Positions 1-8,286 of a stretch of 64,000 bases of DNA are shown one piece after another; the first letter of the stretch is position 1, and each line of letters begins with the position of its first letter. Origin of the DNA: Henriciella sp. AS95 (lineage in GTDB: Bacteria > Pseudomonadota > Alphaproteobacteria > Caulobacterales > Hyphomonadaceae); assembly GCF_038900055.1 (NCBI RefSeq), contig NZ_JBBMQM010000001.1, positions 3,720,001-3,784,000 on the forward strand. The letters run 5' to 3'. The notes beneath the pieces were generated by a model. It was not told the origin of the DNA. It worked only from the letters and a program-made list of their open reading frames with translations, and did not search any database. A program made the translations under genes and the position numbers.

Positions 1-1618
1 CCCGCTGATAAAACCTGTCTGGAACGATCTGGTGGCCGCTGGCAGCATCCGTCTCGACAAGCCGCAATGCGAAGGCCGCATCGTCCGGCAGTTTCCCGCT
101 CAGCACGGCAAAGCGGCGCGCATTTCCGGTGCGCACGGCGTCGAGGGCGGCCAGCTCAATAATATGCTGGTTTCCAGCATTGCGCTCGACCAGCTTCATC
201 AGCTGGTCGCTGTCGGCCAGACGGTAAGCAAGGTCAGCCTGGGCGACGGCAAGCGCTTCATCAGACTCAAGGCGCGCAGAGAGTTTCTCGGACATGGTCC
301 GCAAGCCGAGATGGGCGGCAAGCGCTGCGGCTTGTCCGAGCTTGGCATCAAGGTCTTCGCGACCTTCAAGCAAGCCTTCGCTGTTGAGCAGCGCGTCCAT
401 GCCGCGGATATTCCAGAGCGTCTTTGCGCTGGCGAGGTCTGCTGCGACAAGGCCGGAATAGTGATCGGCAAGACGGGCGCGCGCTTCCGGTGACTGGGCC
501 GCTGGCACCGACGCCAGCTGCAAGGTCATCTTGTAGTCGGCAGCCTGGTTGAGATCCCGCAGCAAGACATCGAGGCTGGCTTCAACCGGAATGTCCTCAG
601 GTAGCTTTCCGTAATCGTCGACGAGGCGCGAGACGAATTCCGTCTCATAGTCTGAATCGACGTCGAGGCCGGCCCGCCGCAGGGCCGCGCCCGCCTCATC
701 GCGGTATTCCAAATGGTTGAAATAGTCACGCATTGTCTGTTCAGAACCGGGAGCGCGGCGCGAGAAATCAAACATCGCCTTGGTGAATTTGAGACGCGAA
801 TAGTACTCGATCTCGTCGTTCGTGAAGGTGGCGAGCAGCTTCTCGTTGAGTGTGCGCTCTTTCATGCGATCCAGGGCCGGCATCGCCAGCGCTGTATAGT
901 TGACGCGAAGCCGAAGAGGCATGTGACGATAGGCATTGATCTGCGTCGACAGGATGTCAGCGCCGGCCGGGTCACCGGCGCGAAGTTTCGCCAGGGCGAG
1001 CCAGATCCGGGCCTGCTCATCACAGTCCGTCATTTCGGTAAAATAGGAAATGTTGGGAAAGGCGCGGCCTTCCATAAGCCAGGCAAGTTCCCGCAGGGCC
1101 GTTGCCGTCTTGTCGGTCTTGCCGACCAGCTGCATGCGCGCTTCTTCATTCATGCCGAGAACGAGATAGGCCTTGGCAAGCAGCGTTTTCGACGTCGCTG
1201 TCTCTTCGGCTTCGATGACGCCGCGCCAGCTCATCAGGTCGGCATATGTCTCGAAGTGTTCGAAATCGGAGAAATCGTAGGCGGAGGTGATCGCGCACCC
1301 TGTCTGGACTTCAGTGTCCTGGCGCGGGCGGAGGGAAACGTGCTCTGGCACGGGTGTTTCGGCAGGCGCAGCCTGCGCAGGGCTCGGCGTCAACACACGC
1401 GGTCCGGACGTGTCACTGGGCCCGGTGCCAACGGGGGCTGAGCGTTTCAGCAGGCCCTGATCGATCGCTTCCTGAACGAAAGTATCGAGCTCGGCGGGCA
1501 GCCTGTCCATTTCATCACCGCCTGTCCCCACAACGCCTTCAGACGGCTGTTGGGAAACAGCCGTCTGCGCCAGAGGAAAGGCAAGCGCGAAGAGACATAT
1601 GGACAGACGATGCGTCAC
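1..1618 (-). CDS. Exported flagellar-locus protein, MotC-like candidate (3' end outside window)
   Basis: The frame is open from a GTG at 1618 to the left edge, about 539 codons, and the C-terminus lies outside the window. The GTG overlaps the motA stop in a GTGA arrangement, so the two genes are probably translationally coupled. The N-terminus (MTHRLSICLFALAFPLAQ) is a clear signal peptide, followed by a Pro/Ala/Thr-rich linker to about residue 95. The rest is Leu/Ala-rich and looks all-helical, like TPR or Sel1-type solenoids, though no single repeat is clear enough to name. Rhizobial flagellar loci carry a periplasmic MotC that works with MotB; position, export signal and helical character fit such a role, but I recognise no signature. 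The coding call is firm and the function is inference. Confidence 0.75.
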   Translation of the reverse strand, partial: MTHRLSICLFALAFPLAQTAVSQQPSEGVVGTGGDEMDRLPAELDTFVQEAIDQGLLKRSAPVGTGPSDTSGPRVLTPSPAQAAPAETPVPEHVSLRPRQDTEVQTGCAITSAYDFSDFEHFETYADLMSWRGVIEAEETATSKTLLAKAYLVLGMNEEARMQLVGKTDKTATALRELAWLMEGRAFPNISYFTEMTDCDEQARIWLALAKLRAGDPAGADILSTQINAYRHMPLRLRVNYTALAMPALDRMKERTLNEKLLATFTNDEIEYYSRLKFTKAMFDFSRRAPGSEQTMRDYFNHLEYRDEAGAALRRAGLDVDSDYETEFVSRLVDDYGKLPEDIPVEASLDVLLRDLNQAADYKMTLQLASVPAAQSPEARARLADHYSGLVAADLASAKTLWNIRGMDALLNSEGLLEGREDLDAKLGQAAALAAHLGLRTMSEKLSARLESDEALAVAQADLAYRLADSDQLMKLVERNAGNQHIIELAALDAVRTGNARRFAVLSGKLPDDAAFALRLVETDAASGHQIVPDRFYQR

Positions 1619-2481
1619 GCGGCCTGCTTCAATCCTTTCAGGGCACTCTCCATCTCATTGAATGACGGGCGCACGCGCGCAGGCGCATGACGACGAGCCA
1701 CTTCAACGCAGATATTGACGGGGTTCTTGTGAAGATTTGAGACCAGCACTTCGCCGATCATTCCATAGAAGAAATGCTCTTCCAGCCGGATGGCTTTCAC
1801 GCGGGAGGCGAAAGGGCCGACCACGCCATAGGCGAGGAACACGCCGAGGAAGGTCCCGACGAGCGCGCCGCCGATCATGCCGCCGAGAATTTCCGGCGGC
1901 TTGTCGATCGAGGCCATCGTCTTGATCACACCGAGGACGGCCGCAACGATGCCGAGGGCCGGTAGCGCATCAGCCATGTTCTGGAGGGCATGCGAGCCGT
2001 GCAGCTTTTCTTCCTGCAGGCTTTCCAGATGCTTTTCGAGAAGCTCTTCGACCTGGTGGACATTGTCGAAGTTCATCAGCATGGAGCGGATCGTGTCGCA
2101 GATCATCTCGACCGCATCGTGATCCTTGAGGATCTTCGGGTAGCGCTGGAAGATGGAAGACTGTTGTGGGTCTTCGATGTGGGCTTCGATGTCGACCGGA
2201 TTCTGGCGAAGCACGCTGAGCAGCTCTGACATGAGGCAGAGCAGGTCCTGATAGTCGGACTTCTTCCATTTGGCACCGGTGAAGGCCGCAACCACGTCCC
2301 CCATCGTGTGCTTGATCGTGGTGAAATCATTGGCGGCCAGAAGCGCACCGAGGGCGGCGCCACCAATCATCATCCCCTCAAACGGCAAGGCGTGCATGAT
2401 GATTTCCAGGTGGCCGCCGGCCAGCATGTAGCCACCGAACACCATGACGACGGTGACGACCAGACCAAGTATTGCGTTCAC
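1615..2481 (-). CDS. motA: Flagellar motor stator protein MotA
   Basis: MotA forms, with MotB, the inner-membrane proton channel that drives flagellar rotation. The 288-residue product has the family's usual length. It opens with a membrane segment (AILGLVVTVVMVFGGYMLAGG), has a large cytoplasmic loop at about residues 70-170, and a second hydrophobic pair around 170-225 including the LPALGIVAAVLGVIKTM and GTFLGVFLAYGVVGPFA segments, as expected of MotA/TolQ/ExbB proteins. The start is GTG, preceded by a strong ribosome site AAGGAGGT. Its stop overlaps the GTG of the exported protein downstream, and fliM lies just upstream on the same strand, so fliM-motA-exported protein is probably one transcript. 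motB is encoded divergently, beyond fliM. Confidence 0.97.
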   Translation of the reverse strand: MNAILGLVVTVVMVFGGYMLAGGHLEIIMHALPFEGMMIGGAALGALLAANDFTTIKHTMGDVVAAFTGAKWKKSDYQDLLCLMSELLSVLRQNPVDIEAHIEDPQQSSIFQRYPKILKDHDAVEMICDTIRSMLMNFDNVHQVEELLEKHLESLQEEKLHGSHALQNMADALPALGIVAAVLGVIKTMASIDKPPEILGGMIGGALVGTFLGVFLAYGVVGPFASRVKAIRLEEHFFYGMIGEVLVSNLHKNPVNICVEVARRHAPARVRPSFNEMESALKGLKQAA

Positions 2482-2527
2482 TTACTACCTCCTTCGCGCC
2501 CCTCAGCGCAGACCCCGTCAAGCCAGA

Positions 2528-3463
2528 TCAGATCTCGGCTATCTCCTGGGCGAAACTCTCTAGTATTGGTGAGGTCAGCTTTAGAGCACGCTTGCCTTTC
2601 CAAGTGCCTAACTCCGCCTGACTGATTGCGACGCTGCCATGCATCGTCTCAGCGCATAGCGAGAGAATGCCCGGCTCTACGTCCGGAAGCGCCAGGACCT
2701 GACCGACTTCAAATCGCGAACAGTCCGCCAGCGACAGCTGCAAGCGCTCAAGCACGGCATCCAGCTTGATGGACGATGTGCGCATCTGCTTGCGCAGGTT
2801 TTCCTGCCCTGCTGCCCCTGCCGTCGATTTCATTTTCGACGCTTTGGATTGCAGATTGGCGGCGTAACGCATCAGCGACGCGGTTTCGTAATACAGGTGA
2901 AGCTCAGGGCTTTCCTCGCCGCCCTCCAGCAGCCATCCGTCTTCACCGCCGCCTGCCTCAGACAGGGTCACGACCACTCTGAGAAGTTTTTCTTCCGGGT
3001 CGAAACTGTCTGGAAGACCGGCCGGATCGACGACTGAAAAGTCAGAAGGCAGCTCTGGACCAACCGGAATAGCCTTTGTGAGCTCCTTCCAGAGGGCCCG
3101 GGCGGGCTGGTCACACATCAGGCGCAGGAACAGGCGCGGCGATTGCCCGAGAGCATCGCTGCCCTGTTTCAGCTTGATGGCCGCATACCGTTTCGCCGTC
3201 GTGCTATCGAGCGCGACCGCCCTCAGGCCGGTCGTGGAGTATGGTAAACAGATATAGCCGAAACGTTCAGAAATCCGCTGTTCAGCGTCCTTACCGCTCA
3301 ATGGGGTCTTCTGGACGACCTCGGCGGAGAGTTCATGATCGAAAATGGCTTTTGCCCATCTCTCTCCAGCCGTCTCCAGCGCAGACCAGAGCGGCGCGCA
3401 CTGCTGCAGTACCGGGGAAATCCCACCGGCCGACCGGATTTTCTGGAGGAGGACAGAAGACAA
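2528..3463 (-). CDS. fliM: Divergent flagellar motor switch protein FliM (C-ring)
   Basis: This 311-residue protein lacks the textbook enterobacterial FliM sequence, but its C-terminal 75 residues form a SpoA/FliN-type domain (LQLSLADCSRFEVGQVLALP, then ISQAELGTWKGKRALKL). Together with its place beside motA this fits the divergent FliM of rhizobia and other alphaproteobacteria, which bind CheY and transmit rotation sense in the C-ring. The middle (about 50-230) should be the CheC-like domain but is not recognisable by eye. The start is a TTG at 3463 with only a weak ribosome site, so the N-terminus is uncertain. The gene is divergent from motB across about 160 bases. A generic FliM/FliN-family switch protein is the fallback call. 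Confidence 0.8.
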   Translation of the reverse strand: MSSVLLQKIRSAGGISPVLQQCAPLWSALETAGERWAKAIFDHELSAEVVQKTPLSGKDAEQRISERFGYICLPYSTTGLRAVALDSTTAKRYAAIKLKQGSDALGQSPRLFLRLMCDQPARALWKELTKAIPVGPELPSDFSVVDPAGLPDSFDPEEKLLRVVVTLSEAGGGEDGWLLEGGEESPELHLYYETASLMRYAANLQSKASKMKSTAGAAGQENLRKQMRTSSIKLDAVLERLQLSLADCSRFEVGQVLALPDVEPGILSLCAETMHGSVAISQAELGTWKGKRALKLTSPILESFAQEIAEI

Positions 3464-3622
3464 ACGAAACCTGCAGATACATTAACCAATTCTCCGGTTA
3501 ACTTCTGGATAGATTTGGTAAACGAAGCGTTATTGGAACCAAGACAATCGCTTGACCGATCTACAGTCTTGCTTGGGAAGCTTCTGTTATACCGACCGCT
3601 GAAATCGAATTGCGAGCAGGTC
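3464..3622. promoter_or_regulatory. Divergent fliM / motB promoter region with a TTAACC-GGTTAA palindrome
   Basis: This 159-base spacer separates the fliM start from the motB start. At 3482-3501 it carries TTAACC, eight bases, then GGTTAA, two TTAA cores in inverted arrangement. CtrA of Caulobacterales binds TTAA-N7-TTAAC, and the gap between cores here is 12 rather than 7, so this is at best a pair of half-sites. The divergent arrangement makes a promoter region certain in principle; the regulator is a guess. No good sigma-54 element is visible. Confidence 0.35.
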
Positions 3623-4453
3623 ATGGCAGAACAGCCAGCAGGGGTGACGCACGTCACCATCATTAAACGAAAGAAGGTCGTAAAGGCTGACGGGCACCAT
3701 GGCGGTGCCTGGAAAGTGGCCTATGCGGACTTTGTGACTGCCATGATGGCCTTCTTCCTTCTGATGTGGCTGCTCAACGCCACGACGGAAGAACAGCGCA
3801 AGGGCATCGCTGACTACTTCAACCCGACAATTCCGGTCAGCCGGATATCCGGGGGTGGCTCTGATGGTCTCAATGGCAGCTCTATCTTCACGGAAGAGAC
3901 CTATGCCCAGATGGGAACCGGCGCGACGCGAGAAAAATCGGTCGATGCGAACCAACAAAAGAAAAAGAAGGATGACGATGAAATCGCGTCCGATCTCAAA
4001 AATCTACGCGAGGAACTGAGCAAGGATCCGATGCAGCTGTCGGAGCACCTCCTCGTGAAGATGACGACGGATGGCATTGTGCTCGAAATCATCGATTCAG
4101 ACAGCCGGCCGCTCTTTGAAGTCGGCCAGAGCGAGCCAACGCCGTTGCTGATCAATCTGCTGGACCGTATTTCCGGATCCCTCAATTCCTTCGACAATGA
4201 CGTCAAGATTGTGGGCCATACAGACAATCGACCGTATCGCGGCAATGGCGCTTACGATAACTGGAACCTGTCAGCGGACCGCGCGAACACAGCTCGCCAG
4301 CTGCTGATCGGCGACGGACTTGTTGCCGGCCGTCTGCGGGAGGTTTCCGGCCGCGCCGACACCGATCCTCTGGTGAAGGAAGACCCGGGCGCAGCACAGA
4401 ACCGGCGCATCTCAATCACCATCGTCACGAATGAGGATTCCCCGGCCAGCTAA
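3623..4453 (+). CDS. motB: Flagellar motor stator protein MotB
   Basis: MotB anchors the MotA/MotB stator to peptidoglycan and carries the channel aspartate. The 276-residue product from ATG 3623 has a positively charged N-terminus with KRKKVV, one membrane helix (YADFVTAMMAFFLLMWLLN, with the essential Asp in YADF), a plug region beginning EEQRKGIADYF, and a C-terminal OmpA-like domain (VKIVGHTDNRPY, LSADRANTARQLL, NRRISITIV). The open frame extends upstream to 3335 over fliM, but that extension is not MotB-like and ATG 3623 starts at the conserved N-terminus. It heads a rightward run into flgE, flgK, flgL and flgI. Confidence 0.97.
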   Translation: MAEQPAGVTHVTIIKRKKVVKADGHHGGAWKVAYADFVTAMMAFFLLMWLLNATTEEQRKGIADYFNPTIPVSRISGGGSDGLNGSSIFTEETYAQMGTGATREKSVDANQQKKKKDDDEIASDLKNLREELSKDPMQLSEHLLVKMTTDGIVLEIIDSDSRPLFEVGQSEPTPLLINLLDRISGSLNSFDNDVKIVGHTDNRPYRGNGAYDNWNLSADRANTARQLLIGDGLVAGRLREVSGRADTDPLVKEDPGAAQNRRISITIVTNEDSPAS

Positions 4454-4516
4454 GGGTTATCCGCTTATTAAGGAATCGACTCCACTTTCAGAGAAATCTG
4501 ACAAAGGAGTTGTCCA

Positions 4517-5821
4517 GTGACTATATCATCATCCCTGAATGCAGGTGTGATGGGGTTGAATTCCAACGCCACCCGCCTGTCTACCATTTCCGACAATATC
4601 GCGAACTCATCGACCTACGGCTACAAACGTAGCCAGGTGGAGTTTGCCAGCATGGTCCTCGAGCAGAAGACGGCTGCCTATTCCGCTGGCGGCGTTCGCG
4701 TCAGCACCTTCAAGGATATTTCGGCAACGGGATCGCTGATCTCCACTGGCAACGCCACGGACATGGCCGTGGGAGGCCGCGGCCTGCTTCCGGTCACTGA
4801 CGGTTCCGGCATCAATGAGCTCTCCTCCGAGCGCGAGCTGATGCTGACCCCAACCGGCTCCTTCTACGCCGACTCAAACGGCAACCTCCGCACACAGAGC
4901 GGTCTCTTCCTCCTCGGCTTCCCGGCGGATGGCGATGGCCAGGTCGGCAATGTCAGCCGCAATAGCGGCATCAGCCTCGAGCCGGTAAACATCTCCGCGT
5001 CGCAATACACAGCATCGCCCACCGAACAGATCGATCTCGGTATCAACCTGCCTGTTGATGCCACCGAGTTCGATGCGCCCGGCGATGTGTACCCGCTGCC
5101 AATCGAATATTTCGACAATCTTGGCCGCGCCCACACGCTGACACTGGAGTTCTCTCCTGTGGTCCCTGGATCCGGCTACTCCAATAACTGGACCGTCGAA
5201 ATCTTTGATAGCGCGGGCAATCCTGCAACGTCGATCGGCGACCTGAACATCAACTTCGATGACAGCACGACGAATGGCGGACGGATTGATACGGTCTCGG
5301 CCACAAACGGTGCCACCTATAGCGAAACCACTGGCCAGGTCACACTGAACCTGCCGCATGGAAACGTGGACGTGTTCATCGGCCGCCCTGGCGACAGCGC
5401 AGGCATCACGCAGCTTTCGGCACCCTTCTCGCCGACCGCTGTGACCAAGGACGGTGCTCCAATCGGCGATCTTCAGTCGGTTGAGATTGACGAATCCGGC
5501 TTCCTGCAGGCGATTTACAATACGGGATTCCGCCGGACGCTGTATCAGATCCCGGTTGGTGACGTCCCGAACGTCAACGGCCTCAAGGCGCTCGACAGCC
5601 AAGCTTACTCGGTCTCCGCCGATAGCGGCAATCTCTATCTCTGGGATGCTGGTACGGGGCCGGTTGGATCGGTTTCAGGCTACTCGCTGATGGAGTCCAC
5701 CACGGACATCGCATCCGAGCTCACCGATCTCATTGAGACCCAGCGTGCTTATTCCTCGAACGCAAAAATCGTCCAGACCGTGGACGAGATGCTTCAGGAA
5801 ACCACGAACCTCAAACGGTAA
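4517..5821 (+). CDS. flgE: Flagellar hook protein FlgE
   Basis: FlgE polymerises into the hook joining rod and filament. The 434-residue protein starts at a GTG after AAAGGAG and has the axial-family N-terminus (SNATRLSTISDNIANSSTYG) and C-terminus (LTDLIETQRAYSSNAKIVQT), which pair as coiled coils in the assembled hook. The central part (about 90-380) includes the hook-domain stretch with VYPLPIEYFDNLGRAHTLTL. The length fits alphaproteobacterial FlgE. It lies 63 bases after motB and 30 bases before flgK. FlgF or FlgG rod proteins share these termini but are much shorter. Confidence 0.95.
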   Translation: MTISSSLNAGVMGLNSNATRLSTISDNIANSSTYGYKRSQVEFASMVLEQKTAAYSAGGVRVSTFKDISATGSLISTGNATDMAVGGRGLLPVTDGSGINELSSERELMLTPTGSFYADSNGNLRTQSGLFLLGFPADGDGQVGNVSRNSGISLEPVNISASQYTASPTEQIDLGINLPVDATEFDAPGDVYPLPIEYFDNLGRAHTLTLEFSPVVPGSGYSNNWTVEIFDSAGNPATSIGDLNINFDDSTTNGGRIDTVSATNGATYSETTGQVTLNLPHGNVDVFIGRPGDSAGITQLSAPFSPTAVTKDGAPIGDLQSVEIDESGFLQAIYNTGFRRTLYQIPVGDVPNVNGLKALDSQAYSVSADSGNLYLWDAGTGPVGSVSGYSLMESTTDIASELTDLIETQRAYSSNAKIVQTVDEMLQETTNLKR

Positions 5822-5851
5822 TAAGCGGCCAGCTGAAAGGGCCTCAATTCC

Positions 5852-7300
5852 TTGAGCCTATCTCACGCCATCAATTCAGCGCGAACCGGCCTTCAGACAA
5901 CCAGTCTGAGGGCCGATATCGCGGCTACGAATGTCGCCAACGCATCAACGCCGGGCTATGTCCGGCGTTCTGTCCTTCTGGGCGAAACCCTGGCTGGCGG
6001 GTCCACCGCCGGCGCTCATGTCAGCGGTATCGCCCGCTCCGCAGATTCCGCGCTGACCAATCAGCGCATGTCGCTTTCAAGCGATCTCGCACAAGCCAGC
6101 GTCATGTCATCGACCTGGGGCGCCCTGTCGGCGCGCCTCGGCGATTCCACGGATGGTATTGGTCTGTTCAGCCTCCTCTCAGACTTTGAATCGGCGCTTT
6201 CGACAGCCGCCACATCGCCTGAGTCCCCCGCCAGTGCAGCGGCCGTCATTGACGCGGCAAACGCCATTTCGCGGGAATTCAACGATCTTTCCTTTTACGT
6301 CCAGAACCAGCGCGCCGAGGCCGATCTTGAAATCGCCAACGGCGTTCAGACGGTGAATGAGGCGATCAACCGGGTCCATACCCTCAATGTGAAACTTGGC
6401 TCGGTTGACCGCAGCTCGTCCGAAGCAGCAGCGCTGATGGATGAACGCCAGCGCGCCATCGACACGATTGCGGAATATTTGCCCGTCGAAGCCGCCGATC
6501 GCCCGAACGGCGCGGTTGATCTTGTGACCCGGGAAGGCGTTTACCTGCTCGCCGGGACACCGCGTGAGATCGAATTCTCACCATCCAGCGCGTTTGGGGC
6601 CAACCAGACGATCACCGGCGGACAATTGTCGGGAATGACCGTGGACGGCGTTGAGCTGACGCCTGGTGCCTCGACCTATTCTGCTGTCTCCAGCGGCTTG
6701 TTCAGCGCGCTTTTCACCCTGCGCGACAACGACCTGCCGAAAGTCTCGGCGCAACTCGATACGGTGGCGAACGATCTCATCACGCGGCTGTCCGACGATG
6801 CCATTGATCCGACCAAGACACCCGGCGAATTCGGCCTCTTCGTTGACGCGAACCCTGCCGGCGGCGCGGGCATTGCCGGGCGCATCCGGGTCAACCCGCT
6901 TGTTGATCCGTCGCAGGGCGGCGAGATTTCCCGACTGCGAGATGGTCTCGGAGCGGTCACGACAGGCCCGACCGGCGACAACACGATCCTGTCAGCGCTG
7001 TATGAGGCGACGACGGCCACGAACGCGATCAACGCCAACGGTCTTCAGGGCATGTTTTCGGTGGCAGACCTTGCCGCCGACCTTGCCTCCCAGACGGGCC
7101 GGTCGCGGATCAGCAAGGAAACCATCCTGACGTCCACATCTGCCCAGCACACGATCATGATGAACGCTGAAATGTCGAAAACGGGCGTCGATATCGATGA
7201 TCAGATGCAGCAGCTTTTGTTGATCGAGCAGGCCTATGCCGCAAACGCCCGGGTGATCGAAGCCGCCAACCAGATGATCCAGCGACTGATGGAGCTCTGA
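5852..7300 (+). CDS. flgK: Flagellar hook-associated protein FlgK (HAP1)
   Basis: FlgK is the first hook-filament junction protein and is secreted by the flagellar type III system. The 482-residue product begins at a TTG (MSLSHAINSARTGLQTTSLR) with the axial motif ADIAATNVANASTPGYVRR at about residues 22-40, and ends with the paired helix MQQLLLIEQAYAANARVIEA. The middle is a weakly conserved beta-rich D2/D3 region. Only TTG gives the canonical N-terminus, so the unusual start is well supported. Its stop lies one base before the flgL ATG, so the two are almost certainly coupled. Confidence 0.95.
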   Translation: MSLSHAINSARTGLQTTSLRADIAATNVANASTPGYVRRSVLLGETLAGGSTAGAHVSGIARSADSALTNQRMSLSSDLAQASVMSSTWGALSARLGDSTDGIGLFSLLSDFESALSTAATSPESPASAAAVIDAANAISREFNDLSFYVQNQRAEADLEIANGVQTVNEAINRVHTLNVKLGSVDRSSSEAAALMDERQRAIDTIAEYLPVEAADRPNGAVDLVTREGVYLLAGTPREIEFSPSSAFGANQTITGGQLSGMTVDGVELTPGASTYSAVSSGLFSALFTLRDNDLPKVSAQLDTVANDLITRLSDDAIDPTKTPGEFGLFVDANPAGGAGIAGRIRVNPLVDPSQGGEISRLRDGLGAVTTGPTGDNTILSALYEATTATNAINANGLQGMFSVADLAADLASQTGRSRISKETILTSTSAQHTIMMNAEMSKTGVDIDDQMQQLLLIEQAYAANARVIEAANQMIQRLMEL

Positions 7301-7301
7301 T

Positions 7302-8282
7302 ATGATCCGTAACACCCTTCCGATGAGCCTGATGATCGGCAATCTCCAACAGAATGTCACCGATTTGAAGGCGCGCATGCAGAGCGTCTCGACCGAAGCG
7401 GTCACCGGCCGCGTGAGCGATGTGACAAAGCATCTGAACGGGCGGATTGGCAGCGCCATGCTGGGCCAGAAAGCCCTTGATGACCTGGCCACCGAGAAGA
7501 GCCAGTTGCATCTGCGCGCCAGCCGGCTGGACGTCGTGCAGAACAGCCTGGAAAAGATCCAGTCGGGCATGGATGGCCTGTCAGCCCGGATGCTCGATGC
7601 GGTCGGTTTTTCCAGCGAAGTCGACCTGGTGAATGTCACGAGGGATGCAGAACTGGAACTTGGCAATATGCTGTCGCGGCTGAATGCGCGCCATGGCGAG
7701 CGTTATCTCTTTGCTGGCGACGCAACTTCTACCCCGCCCTTTGCTGGCGCCGACCAGCTGATCGCAGATATTGAAGCCCTCGCAGGCGCCGCCACCGATG
7801 CGGCAGACTTCGAAGCACAGCTCGACGCCTATTTCACCGATCCGGCCGGCGGCTGGCAGCAGACGATTTACCGGGGAACGGCAACGGCTTCGGACAGCGA
7901 GGCAAAAACCGCGATCGACCCGGCGATTACCGAACTTGCCCGAGGACTTGCCGTGATGGCGATCAGCGGGCCGGGCGGCGCGATTGACGCGATCCCCGAT
8001 GCCGACACAGCTCGCATGACTGCGGCAAACACGCTGGCAGCGGGTCAGACGGCGCTTACCAATATGCGTGCCGACGTCGGTATCGATCAGCGGCGCCTGA
8101 GCGACCGGCTGAGCGACCTCGACCGCGAAAAGACCATTCTTACAGAAACCTTCAACCAGATGACCGCGCGGGACCAGTATGACGCTGCGGCCGAGCTGAA
8201 AGTGCTCGAGGCCAATCTTGAGACCTCGTATGCGCTGACCGCCCGGCTCTCCAATCTCTCGCTCATGAATTTCCTGAGGTAG
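7302..8282 (+). CDS. flgL: Flagellar hook-associated protein FlgL (HAP3), flagellin-like
   Basis: FlgL is the second junction protein, between FlgK and the flagellin filament. The 326-residue product has flagellin-type ends: an N-terminal helix (LQQNVTDLKARMQSVSTEAV) and a C-terminal helix (AAAELKVLEANLETSYALTA, then LSNLSLMNFL). A flagellin-like signature LNARHGERYLFAGD lies near residue 130, typical of FlgL. It follows flgK directly and precedes flgI by four bases. A flagellin is the alternative, but the position after flgK and the GERYLFAG motif favour FlgL. No flagellin gene lies in the window. Confidence 0.93.
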   Translation: MIRNTLPMSLMIGNLQQNVTDLKARMQSVSTEAVTGRVSDVTKHLNGRIGSAMLGQKALDDLATEKSQLHLRASRLDVVQNSLEKIQSGMDGLSARMLDAVGFSSEVDLVNVTRDAELELGNMLSRLNARHGERYLFAGDATSTPPFAGADQLIADIEALAGAATDAADFEAQLDAYFTDPAGGWQQTIYRGTATASDSEAKTAIDPAITELARGLAVMAISGPGGAIDAIPDADTARMTAANTLAAGQTALTNMRADVGIDQRRLSDRLSDLDREKTILTETFNQMTARDQYDAAAELKVLEANLETSYALTARLSNLSLMNFLR

Positions 8283-8286
8283 TCCG

